Origin: CADEDH01 sp963732695
GTDB taxonomy: Bacteria > Actinomycetota > Acidimicrobiia > Acidimicrobiales > SZUA-35
Direction: 5' to 3'
Assembly: GCA_963732695.1 (NCBI GenBank)
Contig: CAVTAP010000004.1
Span: 1 to 64,000, forward strand
DNA length: 64,000 nt
Shown: positions 53,033 through 61,551 of the stretch, one piece after another
How positions within the stretch are numbered: the first letter of the stretch is position 1
Layout of the letters: each line of letters begins with the position of its first letter
The notes under the pieces: generated by a model
Databases searched by the model: none
Told to the model about the DNA's origin: nothing
What the model saw: the letters and a program-made list of their open reading frames with translations, nothing else
Position numbers and translations under genes: made by a program

Positions 53033-54678
53033 CCGCCCCGGCGCTGCCGGCGCTGGCCGGGCGGACGGAAACGGGCGGGATCGGCTCGTCGCTGACCGGC
53101 ACGGGCCGCCTGATGCGCCTGGTGCTGCGGCGGGACCGGGTGCGGCTGCCGCTGTGGGTCTTGGCCCTGGTGGCGCTGATGGCGATGTCGGCCCAGAGCA
53201 TCCGGTCGCTCTACGGTACCGACGAGGCGGCCCGGGCCTATGTGGCCACGGTGGGCCACAACCCGGCGCTGATGATGTTCGCCGGACCGGGCTACGGCTT
53301 CGACCGGCCCACGGCCGGCGTGGTGCTGGTGAACGAGACCCAGCTGTGGCTCGCCCTGGCCTGCGCCCTGATGAGCGTGTTCCTGGTCAACCGCCACACC
53401 CGGGCCGAGGAGGAGAGCGACCGGGCCGACCTGGTGCGCTCAGCCGTGGTGGGACGCCATGCTCCGGTGGTGGCGGCCCTGGCCGTGGCGGCGGGGGCCA
53501 ACGTGACGGTGGCGGCCGGGATCCTCGTGGTCACCCTGGCCTTCGGCTTTCCGCTCGTCGGTACGTTGGCGCTGGCCGCCTCCATCGGTCTCGCCGGGAT
53601 GGCCTTCGCCGCTGCCACCGCGGTGGTGGCCCAGGTGGTGGGCACCGGCCGGGGGGCCACCGGGCTCGGGGCCGGGCTGGTTGGCCTGGCATTCGCGGTG
53701 CGGGGCGTGGGCGACGTGCGGGCGCCGGCCCTGTCGTGGCTCACCCCGCTCGGCTGGGGGATCGGGGTGCGGGCCTACGCCGGCGAGCGGTGGTGGACGC
53801 TGGCCGGATTGGCGGTGTTCATCGCCGGTGTGACGGCAGGCGCGCTGGCTCTGTCGACCCGGCGCGATCTGGGGCGGGGGCTGCTGCCCGAGCGACCGGG
53901 CCGGGCCCACGCCGACGTCGCCCTGCTGCGGCCCTTGGGCCTGGTCTGGCGGCTCCAGCGGGCCGGCATCGCCGGGTGGTCGGTCGGGCTGTTCCTGGCC
54001 GGTCTGGTGTACGGGTCGATCGCCCACGACGTCGAAGCGATGCTGGCCGACAACCCCCAGCTGGCCGACTACCTCCAGCAGGTGGCGGGAGCCTCGCTGG
54101 CCGAGGTCTACCTGGCCACCGCCCTACGCATGCTGGGTCTGGTGGTGGCGGGCTTCGCCGTGGCCTCGGCCCTGCGCAGCCGGTCCGACGAGGCCGCCGG
54201 GCATGCCGAGGTGATGCTGGCGGCCCCGCTCGGCCGGTGGCGGTGGGCGGCCGGCCAGGTGATCGTCACCGGGGTGGCCTCGGTCGGCCTGCTGGCCCTG
54301 GCCGGGCTGGGCACCGGGTTGGCGGATGCCTGGTCCACCGGCGACGCCAGCCAGATCCTGCGGCTGGCGTTGGCGGCTCTGGCCCAGGCTCCGGCCGTGC
54401 TGGTGCTGGCCGGCGTGGCCACGGCCCTGTTCGGCTGGTCGCCCCACGCCAGCCCCGCCGCCTGGATGGCGCTGGCACTGATGGTCGTGGTGCAGCTGTT
54501 CGCCCCCATGCTCCGCCTGCCCCACTGGGTGACGCTGGTGTCGCCCTTCGGTCACGTGCCCACCGTGCCGGCCGAGTCGTGGCGGGCACTGCCGCTCGTG
54601 CTGCTCAGCCTGTTGGCGGCCCTGCTCACCGGCGCCGGGCTGGCCGGGTTCCGCCGCCGCGATCTGGCTGCGGCCTGA
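53029..54678 (+). CDS. ABC exporter permease (polyketide/drug type)
   Basis: A 549-residue membrane protein with about twelve hydrophobic segments in two similar halves, like the actinobacterial exporters of polyketide antibiotics. Typical points: RLMRLVLRRDRVRLPLWVLA near the N-terminus, VNRHTRAEEESDRADLVRSA (loop conserved in this group) in the first half, and RSRSDEAAGHAEVMLAAPLG as the equivalent in the second half. Coupled by GTGA overlap to its ATPase. In many genomes this pair sits next to a TetR regulator; none is visible here. A short GC hairpin follows the stop. Confidence 0.88.
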   Translation: MTAPALPALAGRTETGGIGSSLTGTGRLMRLVLRRDRVRLPLWVLALVALMAMSAQSIRSLYGTDEAARAYVATVGHNPALMMFAGPGYGFDRPTAGVVLVNETQLWLALACALMSVFLVNRHTRAEEESDRADLVRSAVVGRHAPVVAALAVAAGANVTVAAGILVVTLAFGFPLVGTLALAASIGLAGMAFAAATAVVAQVVGTGRGATGLGAGLVGLAFAVRGVGDVRAPALSWLTPLGWGIGVRAYAGERWWTLAGLAVFIAGVTAGALALSTRRDLGRGLLPERPGRAHADVALLRPLGLVWRLQRAGIAGWSVGLFLAGLVYGSIAHDVEAMLADNPQLADYLQQVAGASLAEVYLATALRMLGLVVAGFAVASALRSRSDEAAGHAEVMLAAPLGRWRWAAGQVIVTGVASVGLLALAGLGTGLADAWSTGDASQILRLALAALAQAPAVLVLAGVATALFGWSPHASPAAWMALALMVVVQLFAPMLRLPHWVTLVSPFGHVPTVPAESWRALPLVLLSLLAALLTGAGLAGFRRRDLAAA

Positions 54679-54684
54679 CTCCGA

Positions 54685-54700
54685 TCCCCGGATGCGGGGA
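54685..54700 (+). terminator. Short GC hairpin after the exporter permease
   Basis: TCCCCG-GATG-CGGGGA, six perfect pairs with a 4-nt loop, followed by ATTAGTT. Starts seven bases after the permease stop. Confidence 0.5.
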
Positions 54701-54747
54701 ATTAGTTGACACGTCATCTAGGTTGGAGGGGTAGGAGGATTCCAATC

Positions 54748-55857
54748 ATGTCATCCAACGACCCCGGCGGCCTTGAGATCGAGCACGGCCCGGAGCTCGA
54801 GCTCGGCCACGAGCTCGAGCTCGGCCTCGACACGTTCGGCGACGTCACCGTGGACGCCGATGGCCGGCGCCTGAGCGAGGCCGAGGTGATCCGCGACGTC
54901 GTGGAGGAGGCCGTGCTGGCCGACCGGCTCGGTCTCGACTTCATCGGTGTGGGCGAGCACCACCGGGCCGACTTCGCCGTCTCGTCTCCCGAGACCGTGC
55001 TGGCCGCCATCGCCGGCCGCACCGAGCGCATCCACCTCGGATCGGCCGTCACCGTGCTCAGCTCCGACGATCCCGTGCGGGTCTACCAGCGCTTCGCCAC
55101 GCTCGACGCCGTCTCCGGCGGCCGGGCCGAGGTGATCCTGGGCCGGGGCTCGTTCACCGAGTCGTTCCCCCTGTTCGGCTTCCCGCTGGACCGTTACCAG
55201 CAGCTCTTCGAAGAGAAGCTCGAGCTGTTCGTGCAGCTCCGGTCCGAGGAACCGGTGACCTGGGCCGGCGAGACCCGGTCGGCCCTGGCTGGCCAGTCCG
55301 TGTACCCCCGCACCGGTCGCCCCGGCGGCCTGACCACCTGGGTGGGCGTGGGCGGCAGCCAGGAGTCGGTGGTGCGGGCCGCCCGTCACGGGCTGCCGTT
55401 GATGGTGGCCATCATCGGGGGCGAGAGCCATCGCTTCGCCCCGCTGGTCGAGCTGTACCACCGGGCGCTCGACCACTTCGGCCAGTCCGCCCAGCCGGTG
55501 GGCGTCCACTCTCCGGGCCATGTGGCCGAGACCGACGAGCAGGCGGCCGAGGAGCTGTGGCCCCACTGGAAGCCCATGCGGGACCGGATCGGGGCCGAGC
55601 GGGGCTGGCCGCCGGCCGCCCGCAGCGAGTTCGACCGGGCCCTCGGCCCCGGGGGCGCCCTCTACGTGGGCTCGCCGGAGACGGTGGCGGGCAAGATCGC
55701 GGCCACGGCCCGCACGCTGGGCCTGTCCCGATTCGACCTCAAGTACTCGGCCGGCACCCTGCCCCACGACAAGATGCTGCGCAGCATCGAGCTCTACGCC
55801 ACCGAGGTGGCCCCCCGGGTCCGCCAGCTCCTGGCCGCCACCCCCGAGCGGGTATAG
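54748..55857 (+). CDS. LLM-class flavin-dependent oxidoreductase
   Basis: A 369-residue luciferase-like enzyme of the LuxAB-like group: VVEEAVLADRLGLDFIGVGE, HHRADFAVSSPETVLAAIAG, RIHLGSAVTVLSSDDPVRVY, QRFATLDAVSGGRAEVILGR and GSFTESFPLFG are hallmark segments. Core motif order is normal. The N-terminus is longer than usual: the first barrel strand (LELGLDTFGDVT) is preceded by a copy of its start created by an 18-bp tandem duplication (54793-54828). GTAGGAGG precedes ATG 54748. It converges on the CoA-transferase gene with two hairpins between. Confidence 0.83.
   Translation: MSSNDPGGLEIEHGPELELGHELELGLDTFGDVTVDADGRRLSEAEVIRDVVEEAVLADRLGLDFIGVGEHHRADFAVSSPETVLAAIAGRTERIHLGSAVTVLSSDDPVRVYQRFATLDAVSGGRAEVILGRGSFTESFPLFGFPLDRYQQLFEEKLELFVQLRSEEPVTWAGETRSALAGQSVYPRTGRPGGLTTWVGVGGSQESVVRAARHGLPLMVAIIGGESHRFAPLVELYHRALDHFGQSAQPVGVHSPGHVAETDEQAAEELWPHWKPMRDRIGAERGWPPAARSEFDRALGPGGALYVGSPETVAGKIAATARTLGLSRFDLKYSAGTLPHDKMLRSIELYATEVAPRVRQLLAATPERV
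54793..54828 (+). repeat. 18-bp in-frame tandem duplication
   Basis: GAGCTCGAGCTCGGCCAC is followed directly by the same sequence with one change (A to T in the 17th base). It encodes ELELGH-ELELGL at the N-terminus of the oxidoreductase. Confidence 0.85.
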
Positions 55858-55865
55858 GCCGCCCG

Positions 55866-55886
55866 GGGTTCGCCGAAGGCGAACCC
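55866..55886. terminator. Terminator-like hairpin with GAA loop
   Basis: GGGTTCGCC-GAA-GGCGAACCC, nine perfect pairs, eight bases after the oxidoreductase stop; AAGGAACC follows. Confidence 0.65.
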
Positions 55887-55943
55887 AAGGAACCCCGCGA
55901 CGAGTACCAGCCCGAAGGGCGGTACAAGTCGCCGGGTTCCCTT
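55887..55943. terminator. Long imperfect hairpin between convergent genes
   Basis: AAGGAACCCC-GCGAC...AGCCC pairs with GGGC...GTCGC-CGGGTTCCCTT around a GAA loop, with small internal mismatches. It reaches the stop codon of the CoA-transferase (minus strand), so it likely ends transcription from both sides. Confidence 0.6.
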
Positions 55944-58365
55944 AGTCGAAGGCTTCGGCGGCGGCGAGGTCGGCGATGCGATCGCCGTCGTAGCCGAGCA
56001 GGTCGGTCAGCACCTCGAAGGTGTGCTCGCCCAGGGTCGGGGCGCCCCGACGGGGCCCGATCGGGGTGCGTGACATCCGGATCCGGGCCGCCTCCACCGT
56101 GGTGGGCCCGTGCAGCGAGTGCTCCACCTCCAGCCAGTGCCCGAGATGGGCCAGCTGGGGGTCGGCGGCCAGTTCGGGGGCGTTCTGCACCCGGTGGGCG
56201 GCTACCCCCGCCACTTGGCAGCACCGCTCCGCCTCGCCCGGTTCCAGGTCCGACGTCCAGGCCGACACCGCCGCCTCCAGCTCCTCCCGCCGGCCCTGGC
56301 GGGCCTCGTGGGGGAGCGGGGCCAGGTCGGCCCGGCCTATCAGGGCGGCCAGGCGGCTCCAGGCGGCGTCGTCCTGGGCCACCACGGCCACCCACTGGTC
56401 CCGCCCGGCGGCGGGGAACACCCCGTGGGGGCAGAAGCGGTCGCTGGCGTTGCCGCTGGCCCCGACGACCCGGCCGGTTCGGGCGCACTCCAGGATGGCC
56501 GGGGCCAGGTAGTGGATCGACGCCTCGGCCTGGGAGAAGTCGAGGTAGGTCCCCTCGCCGGTACGGCGCCGGTGATCGAGCGCGGCCAGCAGGCTGGCCG
56601 CCGCCGGATGGGGCGACGTGTAGTCGGTGATGGCGCCGAAAGGACCGACGGGGGCGCGGTCGGGCCACCCGGTGAGGTTGTAGAAGCCGGTCATGGCCCC
56701 GGCCAGGTTGCCGTACCCGGCGAACGGGGCCAGCGGTCCGGTCTGGCCGAACAGGCAGGTCGACAGCATGACCAGCGACGGGTTGAGCGCCTGCAGGTCG
56801 TCGTAGGCCAGGCCCCAGGCCCGCATGGCCCGGGGCGTGTACGCCTCGCACACCACGTCGGCCCACCGGCACAGGTCCCGGGCCACCTCCACCCCGGCCT
56901 CGGTGCCCAGGTTGAGGGTGATGCCCCGCTTGTCGGCGTTGAGGTTGTTGAACAGGGCGCTGTTCTCGGCCCCCGGGTCGTCGTTCATGAACGGGAGGAA
57001 GGCGCGGCAGGCGTCGAGCTTGGTCGACGACTCGATCCGGACCACGGTGGCGCCGGCGTCGGCCAGCAGCCGGGAGATCGTGGGGCCGGCCACGGCCCAC
57101 ATGAAGTCGACCACCTTCAGCCCGGCCAGGGGTCGGGTGTCGTCGGCCGGGGCGGAGGCGGCCAGCGGCGCTCCGGTGACGGCGACGGCACGACGGGCGC
57201 CGTCGCCCAGCACAGCCGCGCTGTGCTGGCCGGCGGCGGGCACGGTGAGGCCCGACGGGAGCTTGTCGCCCAGGCCCTGGAGCCAGCGGCCGGGATAGCG
57301 GTGCCCGCCCGACTCCTCCCAGTAGCCCCGGGCGGCCAGCTGCTCGGAGGCCAGGATGTCTTCGGTGGTCACCACCGGCGCCATGAGCAGGCGCTGTTCC
57401 TGGGCCAGGGCGAACAGCTCGGCCTTGGTCCGGGTGGCGGTGTAGGCGGCCACGGCGTCCTTCACCCGCTCGAAGTCGGCCAGCGACTCCCGCCCGTCCG
57501 ACAGGGCCATCCCGTAATCCGACCAGTCCTTGCCCGCCGTCTCGGCGTCGCAGAAGCCGGCCTCGTGCACCACCCGCATCAGCCGGGCCGTCACCGGGCC
57601 GATCACGGCCCCGAAGACCATCGTGATCGACACGTAGCCGTCGGCCGCCGGATAGACGAACCGGAGGTTGATCTCGCCGCCCTTGATCCCGCCCCCGGCC
57701 CGCACCGTGAGGGGCGACCCCACCAGCGAGCACAGCGACGACGACTGGGTGGAGTTCATGGCCACCACCTGGGCCGACACGTCGATGTGCTGGCCCCGCC
57801 CCGAGCGGCTCCGCTCCAGGAGGCCGAGCACGGCGGCCGAGGCGGCCTGGGCCCCGGCGTGGAGGAAGGCCTGGGGCACGCTGACCTGGAGCGGTGCCCG
57901 GTCTTCGTCGCCGCACAGGGCGGCCGGCCCGCCCGACGCCCACACGGTGAGGTCGGTGGCGGCCCAACCGGCCTTGGGCCCGGTCTGGCCGAAGGGTGAG
58001 ATCGACACGGTGACCAGGCCCGGGTTGACCTCCTCCAGCTCGGCCCAGCTCCAGCCCCGGGCGGCCAGCTCCCCCGGGGTACCCGACTCGATCAGCACGT
58101 CGGCCCCGGCCACCAGGGCCCGGAACGCCTCCCGGCCGGCGGGATCGTCGAGGTCGACCGTGACCGACCGCTTGCCCCGGGAGTAGGCGGCATGGGTGAG
58201 CGACTCCCCGTCGGGCCCGAACGGGCCGAGGGCCCGCACCGGCGAGCCGCCGGGCGGCTCCACCGCCACCACATCGGCCCCCAACATGGCCAGGATGAAG
58301 CCGGCCAGGTGGCCCCGGTCGTCGGTTAGGTCGAGCACCCGGTACGGCTCGAGCAGGGTGGTCAC
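55942..58365 (-). CDS. Fused class III CoA-transferase (CaiB/BaiF), two domains
   Basis: An 807-residue tandem fusion. Domain 1 (about residues 5-390): RVLDLTDDRGHLAGFILAML, GADVVAVEPPGGSPVRALGP, SISPFGQTGPKAGWAATDLT and ASGGPAALCGDEDRAPLQVS; its TDLTVWASGG carries the expected catalytic Asp. Domain 2 (about 405-800): LKVVDFMWAVAGPTISRLLA, VRIESSTKLDACR, FGQTGPLAPFAGYGNLAGAM; here GNLAGAMTG has Asn at the equivalent place, so this half may be structural. The enzyme would move CoA between acyl-CoAs and a free acid. GTG 58365 overlaps a stop in the -1 frame of the upstream dehydrogenase. Confidence 0.88.
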   Translation of the reverse strand: MTTLLEPYRVLDLTDDRGHLAGFILAMLGADVVAVEPPGGSPVRALGPFGPDGESLTHAAYSRGKRSVTVDLDDPAGREAFRALVAGADVLIESGTPGELAARGWSWAELEEVNPGLVTVSISPFGQTGPKAGWAATDLTVWASGGPAALCGDEDRAPLQVSVPQAFLHAGAQAASAAVLGLLERSRSGRGQHIDVSAQVVAMNSTQSSSLCSLVGSPLTVRAGGGIKGGEINLRFVYPAADGYVSITMVFGAVIGPVTARLMRVVHEAGFCDAETAGKDWSDYGMALSDGRESLADFERVKDAVAAYTATRTKAELFALAQEQRLLMAPVVTTEDILASEQLAARGYWEESGGHRYPGRWLQGLGDKLPSGLTVPAAGQHSAAVLGDGARRAVAVTGAPLAASAPADDTRPLAGLKVVDFMWAVAGPTISRLLADAGATVVRIESSTKLDACRAFLPFMNDDPGAENSALFNNLNADKRGITLNLGTEAGVEVARDLCRWADVVCEAYTPRAMRAWGLAYDDLQALNPSLVMLSTCLFGQTGPLAPFAGYGNLAGAMTGFYNLTGWPDRAPVGPFGAITDYTSPHPAAASLLAALDHRRRTGEGTYLDFSQAEASIHYLAPAILECARTGRVVGASGNASDRFCPHGVFPAAGRDQWVAVVAQDDAAWSRLAALIGRADLAPLPHEARQGRREELEAAVSAWTSDLEPGEAERCCQVAGVAAHRVQNAPELAADPQLAHLGHWLEVEHSLHGPTTVEAARIRMSRTPIGPRRGAPTLGEHTFEVLTDLLGYDGDRIADLAAAEAFD

Positions 58366-59653
58366 GGCGTGCCTCCGGCCGGCCGGGCCGGGCCCCCGAC
58401 GGCTGGGCCTGCTGGACCTCGTCGCGGAACGGCTTGCCCCGCTCGGATGGCTCCTTGGGCAGGCCCAGCATGTTCTCGCCCAGGATGTTGTGCTGGATCT
58501 CGTCGGTGCCGCCGGCGATCGACTGGGCCGGGGTGGACACCAGCACCTCGGCCACCACGGCGTCGGCCGGCTCGGTTCCGTGGCGCAGCATGCCCTGGGC
58601 CCCGGCGATCGACGTGTGCACCCGGTGGGCCCCCCGGGCCAGCACCGACAGGGCCAGCTTGCCGATCGAGCCTTCCGAGCCCGGCGGCCGGCCCAGCTCC
58701 CGGGCCGCTTTGGCTCGGGCCGCCGTCCACTCGGCCGTCTGGTGGAAGCTGGTCACCTTCACCAGCTCGTTGCGAACCAGCGGGTCGGCGTTGCGCCCGG
58801 TGGCCCGGGCCCGCTCGGCCAGCAGGTCGACCCGGCCCATCCGCTGGGGGTACCACTCGTAGGTCTTGAGGTACTCGGCCGCTTCGGCCCGGGCCTCGGT
58901 GATCACCCGGCCGGTGGCGCTGGCGGCGAAGAACACGCTGCGCTGGGTGGAGAACGACCGCTCGTGGGCCAGCGTGCCCCGGGTGACCTTCCACCCGTCG
59001 CCCACCTGGCCCACCACGTTGGCGTGGGGCACCCGGGCGTCGGTCATGAACACCTCGTTGAACGACCGGTGCTCGTTCATCTGGCGGATGGGCCGCACCT
59101 CCACGCCGGGCTGGTGCATGTCGATCAGGAAGTACGTGAGGCCGGCGTGCTTGGGCACGTCCCAGTCGGTGCGGGCCACCAGGATGCCCATGTCGGCGTG
59201 GTCGGCGCTGGTGTTCCACACCTTCTGGCCGTTGACGATCCAGTCGTCGCCGTCGCGCACGGCGGTGGTCTTGAGCCCGGCCAGGTCGGAGCCGGCGGTG
59301 GGCTCGCTGAACAGCTGGCACCAGGAGATCTCGCCGGTGACGGTGGGGCGGAGGAACCGGTCCTTCACCTCGTCCGACCCGTGGTCATAGATGGTGGGGG
59401 CGGCCAGGCCCATGCCGCCGCCCAGCGGGGTGGCCACCCCGCCGGCCCGGCGGATCGTGCCGTGGACCACGGCTGTGGCCCACTCGGGCAGGCCCCGCCC
59501 GAACCACCGGGGCGACCAGGCCGGCACGGCCCAGCCGGCGTCGACCAGCCGTTCCCGCCACGTCACCAGCGGCAGATCGGGGTCCCAGGCCCCGGCGAAC
59601 CACGCCCGGACCTCCTCGGCCAGCTGCTGCTCGGTCAACTCCGTGGCGCTCAT
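58362..59653 (-). CDS. Acyl-CoA dehydrogenase without an in-frame stop
   Basis: From ATG 59653 the gene encodes a complete acyl-CoA dehydrogenase of about 430 residues: SWCQLFSEPTAGSDLAGLKT and VNGQKVWNTSADHADMG (FAD site), EVFMTDARVPHANVVGQVGD, HTSIAGAQGMLRHGTEP and AQSIAGGTDEIQHNILGENM near the end. After GLPKEPSERGKPFRDEVQQA its frame stays open through the next gene to 55739. A stop in the -1 frame at 58362-58364 overlaps the CoA-transferase GTG as GTGA, the coupling style used across this window. I therefore end the gene there and infer a one-base shift in the G/C-run (TCGGGGGCCC) about 40-50 bases earlier. It may be an assembly error, a mutation or ribosomal slippage. Confidence 0.75.
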
Positions 59654-59758
59654 GCGGTCCTCCCGGAGCGGAGCTTAGATGCCGCCGCCGGACGGGCGCC
59701 CGTTGCGAAACCCGACCCATTGGATCAACTTTCAAACCCGGGAAGGTACCCTGGTCGG

Positions 59759-60160
59759 ATGGCATCCATCCCCGAATCTCACCGTGATCTCCTCGACGCT
59801 CCCGTCGGCTCTCTGGCCACCATCGGGGCCGACGGCCGGCCCCAGGCCTCGATCGTCTGGTTCGTGGCCGAGGGCGACACCGTGCGCTTCTCGCTGAATA
59901 CGAGCCGGCAGAAGACCAAGAACCTGCTGGCCAACCCGGCGGCCAACTTCCTGATCCTCGACGGGGCCAACGCCGGCCGCTACCTGGAGCTGCGGGGCGA
60001 CGTGACCGCCGAGCCCGATCCCGACTACGTCTTCGCCGACCAGGTGGGGGCGAAGTACGGCGGCGTCGATCTGCGCAACATGGACCAGCCGGGCCAGAGC
60101 CGGGTGGTGGTGACGCTGCACCCGGTGCGGGTCAACGCAATCGACCTGTCGGCCCGCTGA
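59759..60160 (+). CDS. PPOX-class F420-dependent protein
   Basis: A 133-residue split-barrel protein: SHRDLLDAPVGSLATIGADG, RPQASIVWFVAEGDTVRFSL, NTSRQKTKNLLANPAANFLI and YLELRGDVTAEPDPD. The pattern is that of the actinobacterial pyridoxamine-phosphate-oxidase-like F420 enzymes (TIGR03618-like), which reduce unsaturated or quinone substrates. ATG 59759 gives the family's usual length. It is divergent from the acyl-CoA dehydrogenase and about 60 bp from the BenE-like transporter, so the two may be cotranscribed. Confidence 0.83.
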   Translation: MASIPESHRDLLDAPVGSLATIGADGRPQASIVWFVAEGDTVRFSLNTSRQKTKNLLANPAANFLILDGANAGRYLELRGDVTAEPDPDYVFADQVGAKYGGVDLRNMDQPGQSRVVVTLHPVRVNAIDLSAR

Positions 60161-60217
60161 CGAACGGTCGTCGGTACCCGGCGGGGCCGTGACCGGCCAG
60201 CCGTAGGCTCGGGCACC

Positions 60218-61408
60218 ATGGCCGCCGAACCGACCGCCGCCCCAGCAAACACCCCGAGCCGGTTCTCCCTATCGCCGCTGGTGGCCGGGTTCGTGTCCGT
60301 TCTGGTGGGGATGACGAGCTCGGTGGTGCTGGTGTTCCAGGCGGCCGAGGCGTTCGGGGCCACCCCGGCCGAGACCGCCTCGTGGGTGTGGGCCGTCGCC
60401 TTCGGCTCCGGGATCACCAGCGTCGGGCTGAGCCTCTGGTACCGCAGGCCGGTGCTCACCGCCTGGTCGACACCGGGGGCCGTGCTGCTGGCCACGGCCG
60501 GAGTAGGGGTGCCGTTGGCCGAGGGGATCGGGGCCTTCCTGGTGTGCGGGCTGCTCATCCTGGTGGCCGGGGCCTCGGGCCTGTTCGCCCGGGTGATGGA
60601 TCAGATCCCGGTGGCCCTGGCCTCGGCCCTGCTGGCCGGAGTGCTGGCCCACTTCGCCTTCGACGCCTTCGCCGCCGGGGGCACCGAGGCGGTGCTGGTG
60701 GGGGCGATGTTCGCCGCCTATCTGGCCGGGCGCCGGTGGTGGCCCCGGTGGGCCGTGCCCGGCGTGCTGGCGGTGGGGGTGGCGGTGGCCGGCCTGCGGG
60801 GCCAGCTCGACGCCGGTGCCGTGGAGTGGTCGCTCGTGCACCCCGTGTTCACCGCCCCCCGGTTCAGCCTGACCGCCCTGGTCGGTATCGCTCTGCCCCT
60901 GTTCGTGGTGACGATGGCGTCGCAGAACCTGCCCGGGGTGGCGGCCCAACGGGCGGCCGGCTACACCACGCCGGTGTCGCCCCCGATCGCGGTCACCGGG
61001 GTGGCCACCCTGGCCCTGGCCCCCTTCGGCGGGTTCGCCATCAACCTGGCCGCCATCACCGCCGCCATCTGCATGGGGCCCGAGGCCCACGAGGACCCGG
61101 GCCGACGGTGGCAGGCCAGCGTCACCGCCGGCACCCTCTACCTGGCCATCTCGGCCCTGGGCGGGGCCGTGGTGGGCCTGATCGCCGCCTTTCCCCGGGC
61201 CCTCGTGCTGGCCGTGGCCGGGCTGGCCCTCCTGCCCACGATCGGCAACGCCCTGCGGGTGGCCCTGCTCGATGACACCACGGGCGAAGCCGCTCTCATC
61301 ACGTTCGTGGTGGCGGCCAGCGGGCTGACGCTGTGGAGCGTCGGTGCCCCGTTCTGGGCCATCGTGGCCGGCGCCGTCACCCTCGCCGTGCAGCGCGTCC
61401 GCCGCTGA
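60218..61408 (+). CDS. benE: BenE-family transporter (benzoate:H+ symporter-like)
   Basis: A 396-residue membrane protein with about 12 hydrophobic segments. Family features: FVSVLVGMTSSVVLVFQAAE at the N-terminus, LSLWYRRPVLTAWSTPGAVL (the conserved P-I-x-x-A-W-S-T-P-G-A region), LFVVTMASQNLPGVAAQRAA and PFGGFAINLAAITAAICMGP. Members import benzoate-type acids with protons. Next to BVMOs it may import an aromatic or alicyclic acid; no benzoate dioxygenase genes are present in the window, so benzoate itself is not certain. Confidence 0.88.
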   Translation: MAAEPTAAPANTPSRFSLSPLVAGFVSVLVGMTSSVVLVFQAAEAFGATPAETASWVWAVAFGSGITSVGLSLWYRRPVLTAWSTPGAVLLATAGVGVPLAEGIGAFLVCGLLILVAGASGLFARVMDQIPVALASALLAGVLAHFAFDAFAAGGTEAVLVGAMFAAYLAGRRWWPRWAVPGVLAVGVAVAGLRGQLDAGAVEWSLVHPVFTAPRFSLTALVGIALPLFVVTMASQNLPGVAAQRAAGYTTPVSPPIAVTGVATLALAPFGGFAINLAAITAAICMGPEAHEDPGRRWQASVTAGTLYLAISALGGAVVGLIAAFPRALVLAVAGLALLPTIGNALRVALLDDTTGEAALITFVVAASGLTLWSVGAPFWAIVAGAVTLAVQRVRR

Positions 61409-61435
61409 GCCGCCGGCCCCGCTGGCCGGGGGCGT

Positions 61436-61466
61436 TTGGGAGGGGGCGGGGGTGGTCCGGTAGTGT
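61436..61466 (+). promoter_or_regulatory. Promoter-like element before BVMO 3
   Basis: TTGGGA-N19-TAGTGT, about 85 bp before the start codon. The same arrangement (TTGGAA-N19-TAGTGT) precedes BVMO 4; both continue GTAGTGTCG at the -10 region. The 19-bp spacer is longer than optimal. Confidence 0.4.
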
Positions 61467-61551
61467 CGAACCCCACGGGGACGACGACCCAGGGGGACCG
61501 GGCGTCACTCGTCGGCGACCGCCGACCGGACAGCACGAAAGCGAGCACCAC

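Noticed and set aside
55739..59653. A 1304-codon open frame on the minus strand
   Set aside because: Only the first about 430 codons are an acyl-CoA dehydrogenase. The rest is an Arg/Pro/Gly-rich out-of-frame reading of the CoA-transferase gene, not a fusion protein.
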